The translations under genes were made by a program, and so were the position numbers. From NCBI RefSeq assembly GCF_017744395.1, contig NZ_JAGIBI010000001.1:1202983-1266982 (forward strand): a DNA stretch of 64,000 nucleotides, read 5' to 3'. This DNA is from Herbaspirillum sp. (GTDB lineage Bacteria; Pseudomonadota; Gammaproteobacteria; Burkholderiales; Burkholderiaceae_D). The notes under the pieces were generated by a model. The model was given only the letters and a program-made list of their open reading frames with translations. It was not told the DNA's origin and made no database searches. Positions 25,974 to 36,104 of the stretch are shown one piece after another (positions within the stretch are counted from its first letter, which is position 1; each line of letters starts with the position of its first letter).

Positions 25974-26043
25974 ATTCAGGTACTGCTAATTTCTACTTCC
26001 AAGTTTCGCTTGGAATATCACCGTATTGAAACTGCGGTGTCGC

Positions 26044-26119
<76 letters not shown>

Positions 26120-26134
26120 TTGCGAAGAAGCGAG

Positions 26135-26163
26135 ATTATGCAATACCTGTTTTCAAAAGACAA
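26135..26163 (-). promoter_or_regulatory. Sigma-70-like promoter of the tRNA cluster
   Basis: On the minus strand TTGTCT (26158-26163) and CATAAT (26135-26140) are separated by 17 bases. The start point would fall about 8 bases before the first tRNA-Ala. The region is AT-rich and also follows the gltX stop. Confidence 0.6.
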
Positions 26164-26197
26164 TATCTTTTTGAAAAAATAAACTAGAGTTTATCTT

Positions 26198-27604
26198 TCA
26201 GGCCGCAAAAAAGCCCTTCAGGCGTGCCAGCACCGTTTCCCGGCCAAACAGCTGCAACACGGCGTCGATGGCCGGCGTCTGCAACTGCCCTGCCACGATC
26301 AGGCGCAGCGGCATGGCCAGTTGCGGCATCTTCAGTTGGTGCGCGGCCAGGACTTCCTTGATCATCGGCGCGATCGCTTCCTTGGTCCATTCGACCGCGG
26401 CGCAGCGCTGGGCGAATTCGGCCAGCGCCGGCTTGATGGCGTCGGTGATGTGCTGCTCGACCAGCGCCGCTTCCGGCGCCGGCTGGCGGTAGAACATCAG
26501 GGCCGCGGCGGCGATCTCGTTGACGGTGTTGGCGCGGTCTTTCAACAGCGCGATCACCGCTTCCAGGTCGGGCGCGCCGTCGAAGGAGGCGCCGTCCTTT
26601 TCCAGCAGCGGACGCACCAGCGTCGCCAGGCGGGCGTTGTCGGCCAGCTTGATGTAGTGGTTGTTGAGCCAGTTCAGCTTTTCCGGATTGAACTGCGCCG
26701 CCGAGCTGGTCAGGTGGTCGAGGTCGAACCATTCGCAGAATTGCTGCATCGAGAAGATCTCGTCGTCGCCATGGCTCCAACCCAGGCGCGCCAGGTAGTT
26801 CAGCATGGCTTCGGGCAGGTAGCCCTGGGCCGGGTAATCCATCACGGACACCGCGCCGTGGCGCTTGGACAGCTTCTCGCCGTCGGCGCCCAGGATCATC
26901 GGCACGTGGCCGTACTCGGGCAGCTTGCCGCCCAGCGCCTTGAGGATGTTGATCTGGCGCGGGGTGTTGTTGACGTGGTCGTCGCCGCGGATGACGTGGG
27001 TGATCTTCATGTCCCAGTCGTCCACCACCACGCAGAAGTTGTAGGTCGGCGTGCCGTCCGGGCGGGCAATCACCAGGTCGTCCAGTTCACGGTTGGAAAT
27101 CGTGATCGGGCCCTTGACCACGTCGTTCCAGGTGACGTCGCCGTCGATCGGGTTCTTGAAGCGCACCACCGGCTTGCGGCCTTCGGGAATGGGCGGCAGG
27201 GTCTTGCCCGGTTCCGGGCGCCAGGTGCCGTCGTAGCGCGGCTTGTCGCCGGCGGCGCGCTGGCGCTCGCGCATGGCTTCGACTTCTTCCGGCGAGCAAT
27301 AGCAGTAGTAGGCGGTGCCCTGCTCCAGCATCTGCGCCACCACCTCGCGGTAGCGGTCCATGCGCTTCATCTGGTAGAACGGGCCTTCGTCATGGTTCAG
27401 GCCCAGCCATTGCATGCCTTCGATGATGGCCTGCACCGCTTCCGGGGTCGAACGCTCCAGGTCGGTGTCTTCGATGCGCAGCACGAAGATGCCGCCGAAG
27501 CGGCGGGCATAGGCCCAGGAGAACAGCGCGGTGCGGGCGCCGCCCAGATGCAGGTAGCCGGTGGGACTGGGAGCGAAGCGGGTACGAACGGTAGATGCGG
27601 TCAT
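26198..27604 (-). CDS. gltX: Glutamyl-tRNA synthetase
   Basis: GltX charges tRNA-Glu. The 468-residue protein is a normal bacterial length. It has the class I signature [18 protein letters not shown] (HIGH-type, residues 11-28) and the KMSKS-type loop in [14 protein letters not shown]. The start at 27604 is placed by homology ([14 protein letters not shown]); it has an AT-rich leader without a clear ribosome-binding site and a hairpin only 21 bases upstream. The tRNA-Glu genes lie directly downstream on the same strand. Confidence 0.97.
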   Translation of the reverse strand: MTASTVRTRFAPSPTGYLHLGGARTALFSWAYARRFGGIFVLRIEDTDLERSTPEAVQAIIEGMQWLGLNHDEGPFYQMKRMDRYREVVAQMLEQGTAYYCYCSPEEVEAMRERQRAAGDKPRYDGTWRPEPGKTLPPIPEGRKPVVRFKNPIDGDVTWNDVVKGPITISNRELDDLVIARPDGTPTYNFCVVVDDWDMKITHVIRGDDHVNNTPRQINILKALGGKLPEYGHVPMILGADGEKLSKRHGAVSVMDYPAQGYLPEAMLNYLARLGWSHGDDEIFSMQQFCEWFDLDHLTSSAAQFNPEKLNWLNNHYIKLADNARLATLVRPLLEKDGASFDGAPDLEAVIALLKDRANTVNEIAAAALMFYRQPAPEAALVEQHITDAIKPALAEFAQRCAAVEWTKEAIAPMIKEVLAAHQLKMPQLAMPLRLIVAGQLQTPAIDAVLQLFGRETVLARLKGFFAA

Positions 27605-27624
27605 GATCGAAAAATAAAAACCAA

Positions 27625-27650
27625 AACGGCCTTGGCATGCCAAAGCCGTT
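27625..27650 (-). terminator. Hairpin in the gltX leader (terminator or attenuator)
   Basis: AACGGC-C-TTGGCATGCCAA-A-GCCGTT is a near-perfect 26-base palindrome. In the minus direction it runs into TTGGTTTTTATTTTT and then the gltX start. It may end the upstream DUF4399 transcript or attenuate gltX. A second perfect hairpin, AAAGGCGGTA-TTT-TACCGCCTTT, lies at 27674-27696. Confidence 0.6.
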
Positions 27651-27712
27651 GGACGGTGATGATGGTCAATCGGAAAGGCGGTATTTTACCGCCTTTGGGA
27701 AGCTGCCCAAAG

Positions 27713-28138
27713 TCACTTCACCGTGACATGGATGGTCTTGGACAGGGCCGGCCCGTAGGACTGGTGCGCGCCATTGGCGAACTGGGCGGTCAGCTCATAC
27801 TTGCCGGGCGGCAGTGTAACGTCGGCCTCGGTCTGGCCCTTGCCGTAGTGCAAGTGGTTGGCATCCATCGGAATGGCCTCCCCCTCCTTGATCGGCCCCT
27901 GGTTGATCAGCAGGTGATGGTGGCCGGTGCCCTCGATGATTTCATTGGCCGGATGCACGGTCATGCCGGTCACCCCGAATTTCACCTTGAACGGGCTGGA
28001 AACGGTGGCGCCATCCTTGGGTTCAAGGATGGAAACCGATTTGTCGGCAGCATGGGCGGCCGACGACAGCAGGCCGGTGGCAAGCAGCGACACCGCGAAC
28101 ACGTTCTTGAACAAGTGCGAATGACGACGGGTAATCAT
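27713..28138 (-). CDS. DUF4399 domain-containing periplasmic protein
   Basis: A 141-residue secreted protein: a signal peptide (FAVSLLATGLLSSAAHA) then a DUF4399 domain with VSILEPKDGATVSSPFKVKFG, the His-rich motif IEGTGHHHLLIN and NHLHYGKGQTE, and an ending LSKTIHVTVK. The His clusters suggest metal binding, but the function of the family is unknown. The start at 28138 has an AAGGAG site at 7-base spacing. The upstream gene on the same strand is apbC. Confidence 0.85.
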   Translation of the reverse strand: MITRRHSHLFKNVFAVSLLATGLLSSAAHAADKSVSILEPKDGATVSSPFKVKFGVTGMTVHPANEIIEGTGHHHLLINQGPIKEGEAIPMDANHLHYGKGQTEADVTLPPGKYELTAQFANGAHQSYGPALSKTIHVTVK

Positions 28139-28177
28139 GGGCAATCTCCTTCTTGACGAGTAGGTAGATGAAACAGG

Positions 28178-29266
28178 TCAGTCGTTCTGGACCACGATGC
28201 TGGGGAACTTGCTGGTCATGTCGCGGGCCTTCTCCGCCACCTTGACCGCGACCCGGCGCGCGATGCCCTTGTAGATGTCCGCCACCTTGCCGTCCGGGTC
28301 GGCCACCACGGTCGGCTTGCCGGAATCGGTCTGCTCGCGGATTTCCATGGTCAGCGGCAAGGCGCCCAGGAAGTCGACGCCGAAGTCGGCGCACATCTTC
28401 TCGCCGCCGCCCACGCCGAAGATCGGCTCGGCATGGCCGCAGTTGGAGCACACGTGCATGCTCATGTTCTCGACGATGCCCAGGATCGGAATGCCAACCT
28501 TCTCGAACATGCGCAAGCCCTTGCGCGCATCCAGCAGTGCGATGTCCTGCGGCGTGGTGACGATCACCGCGCCGGTCACCGGCACCTTCTGCGACAGGGT
28601 CAGCTGCACGTCGCCGGTGCCGGGCGGCATGTCGACGACCAGGTAGTCCAGGTCGCGCCAGTTGGTCTGGTCCAGCAACTGCTGCAGCGCCTGGGTGACG
28701 ATCGGGCCGCGCCACACCATCGGTTCGTCGGGATCGATCATGAAACCGATCGAGGACACCTGCAGGCCGTGGTTCTCCAACGGCTCCATGGTCTTGCCGT
28801 CCTTGGTCTCCGGCTGGCCGGAAATGCCCATCATCATCGGCTGCGAAGGGCCGTAGATATCGGCGTCCAGGATGCCGACCTGCGCGCCTTCGGCCGCCAG
28901 CGCCAGCGCCAGGTTGACGGCGGTGGTGGATTTGCCCACGCCGCCCTTGCCGGACGCCACGGCGATGATGTTCTTGACGTTGCTCTTCAACTTGATGCCG
29001 CGCTGCACCGCATGCGCGACGATCTTGAAATAGACGTTGGCCTCGACGCCGGACACGCCCGGCAGCTTGCCCAGCGCATCGGCCACCAGTTGGCGGATCG
29101 GCTCGACCTGGCTCTTGGCCGGATAGCCCAGCTCCACGTCCAGCAGCACGCGGCCACCCTCGACGCGGATGTTCTTGGCTTCCTTGCCGCTGATGAGGTC
29201 CCGGCCGGTATTGGGATCGATCACCTGCAGCAGGGCTGCCTTGACTTGTTCCACTGTGATGCTCAA
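28178..29266 (-). CDS. apbC: Iron-sulfur cluster carrier ApbC/Mrp
   Basis: ApbC (Mrp) is a P-loop ATPase that holds and transfers Fe-S clusters. The 362-residue protein has an N-terminal MIP18-like domain ([16 protein letters not shown]), the deviant Walker [21 protein letters not shown], the [14 protein letters not shown] segment and the cluster-binding CxxC in [17 protein letters not shown]. The start is taken as TTG at 29266, which has AAGGAG six bases upstream and gives the family start [13 protein letters not shown]; the ATG at 29281 overlaps that ribosome-binding site. It is divergent from metG with 174 bases between. Confidence 0.95.
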   Translation of the reverse strand: MSITVEQVKAALLQVIDPNTGRDLISGKEAKNIRVEGGRVLLDVELGYPAKSQVEPIRQLVADALGKLPGVSGVEANVYFKIVAHAVQRGIKLKSNVKNIIAVASGKGGVGKSTTAVNLALALAAEGAQVGILDADIYGPSQPMMMGISGQPETKDGKTMEPLENHGLQVSSIGFMIDPDEPMVWRGPIVTQALQQLLDQTNWRDLDYLVVDMPPGTGDVQLTLSQKVPVTGAVIVTTPQDIALLDARKGLRMFEKVGIPILGIVENMSMHVCSNCGHAEPIFGVGGGEKMCADFGVDFLGALPLTMEIREQTDSGKPTVVADPDGKVADIYKGIARRVAVKVAEKARDMTSKFPSIVVQND

Positions 29267-29440
29267 TTGACTCTCCTTCATGAATCCCGCCAGTCTAAAC
29301 CAATCGGCCTCTGGCCGCCTTGCCCCCACCCTGCGCAACCGGCGATTTTCCTTTCCCTCAAGGCAACTTCTGCGCTCTTCCCGCTACGGCTGATAAAATG
29401 GCCGTTTTTCCCTTTCACCACCGTAGAGCCCGCATTGCCA

Positions 29441-31504
29441 ATGAGCACCTCCGCCCCCCGCCAACTCTTCGTCACGACCGCACTCCCCTACGCCAACGGC
29501 GCGTTCCACATCGGCCACATCATGGAGTACATCCAGGCCGACATCTGGGTCCGGTTCCAGCGAATGCAGGGCAACGAGGTGCACTTCGTCGGCGCCGACG
29601 ACGCCCATGGCGCGCCGATCATGATCGCGGCTGAAAAGGCCGGCATCACGCCGCAGCAGTTCGTGGCCAACATCGCCGCCGGCCGCAAGCAGTACCTGGA
29701 CGGCTTCCACATCGCCTTCGACAACTGGAGCTCGACCGACAGCGAGGAAAACCACGCCCTGTCGCAAGAGATCTACCGCGCCCTGCGCGACGAGGCCAAG
29801 CTGATCTCGACCAAGACCATCGACCAGTTCTACGACCCGGTCAAGAACATGTTCCTGCCGGACCGCTACATCAAGGGCGAATGCCCCAAGTGCGGCACCA
29901 AGGACCAGTACGGCGACTCCTGTGAGAACTGCAGCGCGGTGTACTCGCCGACCGACCTGAAGAACCCGTACTCGACCCTGTCGGGCGCGACGCCGGTGAT
30001 GAAGTCCTCCGAGCACTTCTTCTTCAAGCTGTCGGATCCGAAATGCGTGGAATTCCTGCGCGAATGGGCGCTGGACAACAACCGCCTGCAGCCGGAAGTG
30101 GCCAACAAGTGCCGCGAATGGCTGGACGGCGAAGGCGGCTTGGGCGACTGGGACATCTCGCGCGACGCGCCCTACTTCGGCATCGAGATCCCGGATGCGC
30201 CGGGCAAGTACTTCTACGTCTGGCTGGACGCGCCGATCGGCTACCTGGCCTCGCTGAAGAACTATTTCAGCAAGACCGGCCGCGACTTCGACGCCTTCAT
30301 GGCCGACGACAAGACCGAGCAGTACCACTTCATCGGCAAGGACATCACCTACTTCCACACGCTGTTCTGGCCCGCCATGCTCAAGTTCGCCGGCCGCAAG
30401 ACGCCGACCAACGTGTTCGCCCACGGCTTCATCACCGTCTCCGGCGAGAAGATGTCGAAGTCGCGCGGCACCGGCATCTCGCCGCTGCGCTACCTCGACA
30501 TCGGCATGAACCCGGAATGGCTGCGCTACTACATCGCCGCCAAGCTCAACGCCAAGGTGGAAGACGTCGACTTCAACCCGGACGACTTCGTGGCGCGCGT
30601 CAACGCCGACCTGATCGGCAAGTACGTCAACATCGCCAGCCGCGCGGCCGGCTTCATCGCCAAGCGCTTCGAAGGCAAGGTCTCCACCAAGTGGGCCACC
30701 GCCGACGACGCCTTCCTCGCCAAGCTGCGCGGCGTGGCCGCTGAAATCCGCACGCTGTACGAGCAGCGCGAATACGGCAAGGCCCTGCGCCTGGTGATGG
30801 AACAGGCCGACGCCATCAACGCCTACGTCGACGCCAACAAGCCCTGGGAACTGGCCAAGGATGCCGCCAAGGATGCGCAACTGCATGAAGTCTGCAGCCG
30901 CCTGCTGGAAGCCTTCCGCATCCTCACCGTCTACCTCAAGCCGGTGCTGCCGCAACTGGCGGCGCAAGTGGAAGCCTTCTTCAACGTGCAGCCCTTCCAG
31001 TGGAGCGACGTCGATGCGCCGCTGGCCGACGGCCATGTGATCAACGCCTACTCGCACCTGATGCAGCGCGTCGACCCGAAGATGCTGGATGCCTTGTTTG
31101 AAGCGCCGGAAGCTGCTCCTGCCGCGCCTGTCGCGGAAGAAAGCGCCATCGAGGAACTGGCCCCGGAAATCTCCATCGACGACTTCGCCAAGATCGACCT
31201 GCGCATCGCCAGGATCGTCAACTGCGAAGCGGTGGAAGGCTCGACCAAGCTGCTGCGGCTGACGCTGGACGCCGGCGAAGGCAAGACACGCAACGTATTC
31301 TCCGGCATCGCCTCGGCCTACAAGCCGGAAGAGCTGCTCGGCAAGCTGACCGTGATGGTGGCCAACCTGGCGCCGCGCAAGATGAAGTTCGGCATTTCCG
31401 AAGGCATGGTGCTGGCCGCTTCCGCCAAGGATGAGAAGGCCAATCCGGGCATCTACGTGCTCAACCCGTGGCCGGGCGCCGAACCGGGCATGCGCGTACG
31501 CTGA
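29441..31504 (+). CDS. metG: Methionyl-tRNA synthetase
   Basis: MetG charges initiator and elongator tRNA-Met. The 687-residue long form has HIGH in [16 protein letters not shown], the zinc knuckle [22 protein letters not shown] at residues 337-341 ([11 protein letters not shown]), and a C-terminal EMAPII/CsaA-like tRNA-binding and dimerisation domain ([19 protein letters not shown] to the end). The start ATG at 29441 is set by homology; a much longer open frame upstream is nonhomologous. A GNAT gene follows 35 bases later. Confidence 0.98.
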   Translation: MSTSAPRQLFVTTALPYANGAFHIGHIMEYIQADIWVRFQRMQGNEVHFVGADDAHGAPIMIAAEKAGITPQQFVANIAAGRKQYLDGFHIAFDNWSSTDSEENHALSQEIYRALRDEAKLISTKTIDQFYDPVKNMFLPDRYIKGECPKCGTKDQYGDSCENCSAVYSPTDLKNPYSTLSGATPVMKSSEHFFFKLSDPKCVEFLREWALDNNRLQPEVANKCREWLDGEGGLGDWDISRDAPYFGIEIPDAPGKYFYVWLDAPIGYLASLKNYFSKTGRDFDAFMADDKTEQYHFIGKDITYFHTLFWPAMLKFAGRKTPTNVFAHGFITVSGEKMSKSRGTGISPLRYLDIGMNPEWLRYYIAAKLNAKVEDVDFNPDDFVARVNADLIGKYVNIASRAAGFIAKRFEGKVSTKWATADDAFLAKLRGVAAEIRTLYEQREYGKALRLVMEQADAINAYVDANKPWELAKDAAKDAQLHEVCSRLLEAFRILTVYLKPVLPQLAAQVEAFFNVQPFQWSDVDAPLADGHVINAYSHLMQRVDPKMLDALFEAPEAAPAAPVAEESAIEELAPEISIDDFAKIDLRIARIVNCEAVEGSTKLLRLTLDAGEGKTRNVFSGIASAYKPEELLGKLTVMVANLAPRKMKFGISEGMVLAASAKDEKANPGIYVLNPWPGAEPGMRVR

Positions 31505-31539
31505 CCGGCGCCTGCAATACGGGAAGACCGGACCACGCC

Positions 31540-32019
31540 ATGGAACTTCTGATACGCGAAGCCACCTCCGAAGACGCCCCGCTGATTGCGGAACTGACCC
31601 GCGCCAGCTGGGCCAACAAGGTGGCCCCGAGCTCGTCCGGCCACCGCGAGGAGCCGGACCACGTCATCGAAGACCTGCAGCATGGCGGCGCCTTCATCCT
31701 GCTGCGCGACGAAGTCCCCGCCGGTTCGGTACGCTGGCTGCCGCTGGATACCGAACGGGACGTCTGGGAAATCCGCCGCATGGGCATCTCGCCCGCCTTC
31801 CGCGGCGAACGCCTCTCGCAGCACCTGATGGAAGCGCTGGTCCACCGCGCCCAGGCCGCCGATGTGCGCGAACTGCGGCTGGCGGTGCGCACCGACCAGG
31901 CGCAGCTGGTCGACCTGTACGCCGCCTTCGGCTTCGAAATCGCGCCGGAACTGGAATACACCCGCGCCAATCCGGACGAGCCCCTGCCCATTGTGATGCG
32001 GCGGGTGATGCGCTACTGA
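31540..32019 (+). CDS. GNAT family N-acetyltransferase
   Basis: A 159-residue acetyltransferase of the GNAT fold: MELLIREATSEDAPLIAELT at the start, the acetyl-CoA loop region IRRMGISPAFRGERLSQHLM (a variant of the R/Q-x-x-G-x-G/A loop) and LAVRTDQAQLVDLYAAFGFEIAPE near the end. It is probably co-transcribed with metG and is followed by a terminator. The substrate is unknown. Confidence 0.88.
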   Translation: MELLIREATSEDAPLIAELTRASWANKVAPSSSGHREEPDHVIEDLQHGGAFILLRDEVPAGSVRWLPLDTERDVWEIRRMGISPAFRGERLSQHLMEALVHRAQAADVRELRLAVRTDQAQLVDLYAAFGFEIAPELEYTRANPDEPLPIVMRRVMRY

Positions 32020-32048
32020 ACAACTCCCCCCCTCTTTCCCCGCACTGC

Positions 32049-32076
32049 AAAAAGCGACGCCAGGCGTCGCTTTTTT
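32049..32076 (+). terminator. Rho-independent terminator after the GNAT gene
   Basis: The stem AAAAAGCGACGC / GCGTCGCTTTTT with loop CAG is followed by another T, 30 bases after the stop. Confidence 0.95.
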
Positions 32077-32223
32077 ATGGCCATTCCATGGCCCGGCCCC
32101 ATCCCACCTATCTCGAACATCCGTTCATCAAGCCGTAACAAAAGCTCAATATCATCCCCGACATGCTGCAGGGCCGCATTGATAAGCCTTTACTTATCAA
32201 ATTAATTTGATTATTGTTACAAA

Positions 32224-32252
32224 CGTTCAAATCAAATGATCATTCGTTCAAA
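32224..32252 (+). promoter_or_regulatory. Direct repeats upstream of the SorC-type regulator
   Basis: CGTTCAAA occurs at 32224-32231 and again at 32245-32252, 21 bases apart (two helical turns), in an AT-rich stretch (32180-32260) just before the regulator start. The spacing and position suggest a binding site for the regulator itself or another activator. Confidence 0.45.
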
Positions 32253-32260
32253 CGAGAAAA

Positions 32261-33253
32261 ATGGCTAACGGGGACCGCCAGGAAACGGCGTACATGGCCG
32301 TGCGCGTAGCGCGCCTGTACTACTTCCAGAACATGACCACCGCCGCGATCGCCGAGGAAATCGGCACTTCGCGCGCCACCGTTTCGCGCCTGCTGTCCTA
32401 TGCCCTGGACCGTGGCCTGGTGGAAATCCGCGTGCACGATCCGCAGGAAGTCTCCGGCAACCTGGAAACCGCCATCGCTGAACGCTACAAGCTGCGCTCG
32501 ATCCAGGTGGTGCCGGTATCGGCCGCCGCCACCGAGAAGGAAACCCTGCAGCGCGTGGCCGGCCACGCCGCCGCCTACGTCAGTTCGCTGGTGGCGCCCT
32601 CCACCGTGATCGGCCTGGCCTGGGGCACCACCGTGGCCGAGATCGCCGACAAGCTGCTGCCCAAGCACGTGCACGACGTCGACGTGGTGCAGTTGAACGG
32701 CTCCGGCACCGGCCTGGACTTCGTCAACACCATCGGCGAATCGATCGTCTCGCGCTTCGCCCAGAACTATGGCGCGCGCGCCCACCATTTCCCGGTGCCG
32801 GCCTTTTTCGACTACGCCGACACCCGCACCGCGCTGTGGCGCGAACGCAGCATCAAATCCATCCGAGCGCTGCAGGACCGCGCCTCCATCCTGCTGTTCT
32901 CGATCGGCGCCGAAGCCACCGGCAGCCATGTCCATACCGGCGGCTACCTGTCCGACGACGAGCGCAGGATGATCCGGGAAGAAGGCCTGGTGGGCGATAT
33001 CGCCACCGTGTTCTTCCGCGAAGACGGCAGCTGGCGCGACGTCGCCCTCAACGCCCGCAGCAGCGGCCCCGACATGGACTGTTTCCAGCGCGCCGCGCAT
33101 TCGATCTGCGTGGTATCCGGCCGCGGCAAGATCCCCGGCCTGCGCGCGGCGCTGCAAGGCGGCTTCATCAACGAGCTGGTGATCGACGAACCGAGCGCGC
33201 GCCTGCTGGTGGAACAGATAGACACAACCAACGGCAAGGAAACCACGGCATGA
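32261..33253 (+). CDS. SorC/DeoR-type sugar-binding transcriptional regulator
   Basis: A 330-residue regulator of the SorC family. The N-terminal helix-turn-helix is RLYYFQNMTTAAIAEEIGTSRATVSRLLSYA; the C-terminal effector domain (from about residue 60) resembles ribose-5-phosphate isomerase folds and has APSTVIGLAWGTTVAEIAD and LLFSIGAEATGSHVHTGGYLS. Such regulators bind phosphorylated sugars or polyols. It is the first gene of the glpD-ugp unit and overlaps glpD by 4 bases, so it likely responds to glycerol-3-phosphate or a related compound; the ligand is inferred. Confidence 0.93.
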   Translation: MANGDRQETAYMAVRVARLYYFQNMTTAAIAEEIGTSRATVSRLLSYALDRGLVEIRVHDPQEVSGNLETAIAERYKLRSIQVVPVSAAATEKETLQRVAGHAAAYVSSLVAPSTVIGLAWGTTVAEIADKLLPKHVHDVDVVQLNGSGTGLDFVNTIGESIVSRFAQNYGARAHHFPVPAFFDYADTRTALWRERSIKSIRALQDRASILLFSIGAEATGSHVHTGGYLSDDERRMIREEGLVGDIATVFFREDGSWRDVALNARSSGPDMDCFQRAAHSICVVSGRGKIPGLRAALQGGFINELVIDEPSARLLVEQIDTTNGKETTA

Positions 33254-34827
33254 GCACCAACGGCCTCTACGACATCCTGGTCATCGGCGGCGGCATCAAC
33301 GGCGCCGGCGTGGCGCGCGATGCCGCCGGGCGCGGCCTGTCGGTCGCCCTGTGCGAACAGGGCGACTTCGCCGGCGCGACCTCCTCGGCCAGCACCAAGC
33401 TGATCCACGGCGGCCTGCGCTATCTCGAGTACTACGAATTCCGGCTGGTGGCCGAAGCCCTGTCCGAGCGCGAACACCTGCTCGACATCGCCCCGCATAT
33501 CGCCTGGCCGCTGCGCTTCGTCATGCCGCATGTGGCCGGCCTGCGCCCGCGCTGGATGATCCGCCTCGGCCTGTGGCTGTACGACCATATCGGCGGCCAC
33601 ATCAGCCTGCCCAAATCGAAGGGCGTGCAACTGGACCGCATGGCGCATGCCAGCGGCCTGAAGCAAGAGATTACACGCGGCTTCGCCTACTCCGACGCCT
33701 GGGTCGACGACGCCCGGCTGGTCATCTTCAACCTGCTCAGCGCGCAGGAGCACGGCGCCGACATCATGGCGCGCACCCGCCTGGTCGACGCCCGGCGCGT
33801 CCCGGCCGCCGATGGCGGCGACGGCCGCTGGACCTGCACGCTGGAAAACACCCGCAGCGGCGAACGCCGCACCGTGCAGGCGCGCGCCATCGTCAATACC
33901 GCCGGCCCCTGGGTGGCGAAGATGGACCACCTGCTCAACGCGGGCGCCGGCGACGGCGGCAAGCATGCCGCCGTCAAGCTGGTGCGCGGCAGCCATATCG
34001 TGGTGCCGCGCCTGTTCGACGGCGAACACGCCTACATCCTGCAGAACGACGACAAGCGCATCGTCTTCATGATCCCTTATGAAGAGCGCTACACCCTGAT
34101 CGGCACCACCGACGTGCCGCAGGAAAACATGGACCGCGGCGCGCAGATCAGCGCCGAGGAAGAAGCCTACCTGCTGCGCGCGGTCAACCAGTACCTGGAA
34201 CGCCCGATCGGCGCGCAGGACATCGCCTGGCGCTACGCCGGCGTGCGTCCGCTGTTCGACGACGAGTCCGACAACCCCTCGGCCGTCACCCGCGACTACA
34301 CGCTGGTGCTGCAGGCCGACCACGAACTGCCCTGCGTCTCGGTGTACGGCGGCAAGATCACCACCTACCGCCGCCTGGCCGAATCGGTCATGGACAAGCT
34401 AGCGCCTTGGATGCAAGGCCGCGCGCGCCGCGCCTCCTGGACCGCGACCGAAGCCCTGCCCGGCGCCCGCTTCAAGCGCGCCGACCGCGCCGCCGAAGTG
34501 GCGCGGCTGCAAAAGAAGTATGCGCAGCTCGATCCCGCCTACCTGGCGCGCCTGTTTTCGCGCCATGGCTTGAACAGCTACAGCGTCCTGCGCGAAGCGC
34601 AAACCCCGGACGAACTGGGACGCGATTTCGGCGGCGGGCTGCGGCAGCGCGAAGTGGAATATCTGGCCGTGCACGAATGGGCCTGCGAAGCCGATGACGT
34701 GCTGTGGCGCCGCACCAAGTGCGGCCTGCACATGAGCGAACAACAGCGGCAGGAGTTCAAGGACTGGTTCGCTGAGTTCGGCGCCAGCGGCTTTTGCGCC
34801 GGCCGCATGCAAGCCAAGGCCGGATGA
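33250..34827 (+). CDS. glpD: Aerobic glycerol-3-phosphate dehydrogenase
   Basis: GlpD is the FAD-dependent membrane-associated enzyme that oxidises glycerol-3-phosphate to dihydroxyacetone phosphate and reduces quinone. The 525-residue protein has the FAD site DILVIGGGINGAGVARDAAG, the family motif SSASTKLIHGGLRYLEYYEF, FMIPYEERYTLIGTTD and YGGKITTYRRLAE. The start ATG at 33250 overlaps the regulator stop. No glpK or glpF lies nearby, which suggests that the substrate arrives already phosphorylated through the following ABC importer. Confidence 0.97.
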   Translation: MSTNGLYDILVIGGGINGAGVARDAAGRGLSVALCEQGDFAGATSSASTKLIHGGLRYLEYYEFRLVAEALSEREHLLDIAPHIAWPLRFVMPHVAGLRPRWMIRLGLWLYDHIGGHISLPKSKGVQLDRMAHASGLKQEITRGFAYSDAWVDDARLVIFNLLSAQEHGADIMARTRLVDARRVPAADGGDGRWTCTLENTRSGERRTVQARAIVNTAGPWVAKMDHLLNAGAGDGGKHAAVKLVRGSHIVVPRLFDGEHAYILQNDDKRIVFMIPYEERYTLIGTTDVPQENMDRGAQISAEEEAYLLRAVNQYLERPIGAQDIAWRYAGVRPLFDDESDNPSAVTRDYTLVLQADHELPCVSVYGGKITTYRRLAESVMDKLAPWMQGRARRASWTATEALPGARFKRADRAAEVARLQKKYAQLDPAYLARLFSRHGLNSYSVLREAQTPDELGRDFGGGLRQREVEYLAVHEWACEADDVLWRRTKCGLHMSEQQRQEFKDWFAEFGASGFCAGRMQAKAG

Positions 34828-34833
34828 GCGGGA

Positions 34834-34852
34834 TTTCACGCCGCGCGTGAAA
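34834..34852 (+). other. Stem-loop between glpD and the ABC transporter genes
   Basis: TTTCACGC-CGC-GCGTGAAA is a perfect 8-pair hairpin 7 bases after the glpD stop with no T-run. It probably affects mRNA decay rather than ending transcription. Confidence 0.5.
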
Positions 34853-34965
34853 ACGATTACAGCCGTTCATTGCGCCGCATCGACGATGAACGCTTCACCG
34901 GGGACGCGAGGCAATGGCCGGCGCTCCCCATCCAGAGATTGACCGAATCACAAGGGAACCGCGGA

Positions 34966-36018
34966 ATGGCATCAATTTCGTTGCAAGGCATCACCAAGAG
35001 CTGGGGCGAGGCACAGGCCGTCAAGGGCATCGACTTCGAAGTGAAGGCGGGCGACTTCACCGTCCTGCTGGGGCCCTCCGGCTGCGGCAAGTCGACCACG
35101 CTACGCCTCATCGCCGGGCTCGACATCCCCTCCACCGGCACCATCCGCATCGGCGAGCGCGACGTCACCAACCTGCCGCCGGCGCAGCGCAAGATCGCCA
35201 TGGTGTTCCAGTCGTATGCGCTGTTCCCGCACCTGAACGTGCGCGACAACATCCTGTTCGGCGTGCGCGTGCGCAAGGAGCCGAAGCAGAACTTCGAGGC
35301 GCGCCTGAAGCGCGTGGCCGACATCCTCGGCCTGTCGCACCTGCTGGACCGCCGCCCCGGCCAGCTCTCCGGCGGACAGCAGCAGCGCGTGGCACTGGGC
35401 CGGGCGATCATCGCCGACGCCCCGGTGTGCCTGATGGACGAGCCGCTGTCGAATCTCGACGCCCAGTTGCGGCAAGAGATGCGGCGCGAAATCCGCGCCC
35501 TGCAGCAGCAACTGAACATGACCATGATCTACGTCACCCACGACCAGACCGAGGCGATGAGCATGGCCGACCAAGTGATCCTGCTGCGCGACGGCAAGAT
35601 CGAGCAGAACGCGCCGCCGGCCGAACTGTACGCGCAGCCGGCCACGGTCTTCGCCGCGCGCTTCATCGGCACGCCGCCGATGAACATCCTGCCGCTGGCG
35701 CAAGGCGCCGGCGGCCTCGTCATCGAAGGCAGCAGCGGCCCGGCGGTGGCCGCCGGCAGCGGCGGCGAACAATGGCAGCTCGGCCTGCGCCCGGAACATA
35801 TCCGCCTGGCGGAAACCGGCGTGGCCGCGCTGGTGGAGACGGTGGAATATTTCGGCGCCGACACCATCGTCGGCGCCAGGGTCGGCGACGCCGCGCTGCT
35901 GGTGCGCGCGCCGGGCCAACTGTCGCTGCGCGCGGGCGACCACGTCCGGCTCGACTGGGACGCAAAGGATCAGTACTTCTTCGACAGGCAGACCGGGATG
36001 CGACGTCATCCCAATTGA
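34966..36018 (+). CDS. ugpC: Ugp-type ABC transporter ATP-binding protein
   Basis: A 350-residue ATPase of the MalK/UgpC group. Walker A is GPSGCGKST (residues 36-44), the Q-loop is VFQSYALFPHLNV, the signature is LSGGQQQRVALGRA, Walker B is VCLMDEPLSNLDA and the H-loop is VTHDQTEAM; a C-terminal TOBE domain follows (from about residue 240). The order here is ATPase, binding protein, permease, permease, downstream of glpD, which supports import of glycerol-3-phosphate or glycerophosphodiesters. The start at 34966 is set by homology. Confidence 0.92.
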   Translation: MASISLQGITKSWGEAQAVKGIDFEVKAGDFTVLLGPSGCGKSTTLRLIAGLDIPSTGTIRIGERDVTNLPPAQRKIAMVFQSYALFPHLNVRDNILFGVRVRKEPKQNFEARLKRVADILGLSHLLDRRPGQLSGGQQQRVALGRAIIADAPVCLMDEPLSNLDAQLRQEMRREIRALQQQLNMTMIYVTHDQTEAMSMADQVILLRDGKIEQNAPPAELYAQPATVFAARFIGTPPMNILPLAQGAGGLVIEGSSGPAVAAGSGGEQWQLGLRPEHIRLAETGVAALVETVEYFGADTIVGARVGDAALLVRAPGQLSLRAGDHVRLDWDAKDQYFFDRQTGMRRHPN

Positions 36019-36104
36019 ACCGGCACACGCCGGCAGAGCGAGACCCAACAATAGCAACCGCCAAGTTGCAGCCAACCTTTCAACCTTATGGGAGAGACGC
36101 AATC

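Noticed and set aside
29384..31057. A 557-residue minus-strand frame opposite metG
   Set aside because: The plus strand encodes complete MetG with HIGH, KMSKS and zinc motifs; the antisense frame has no domain features.
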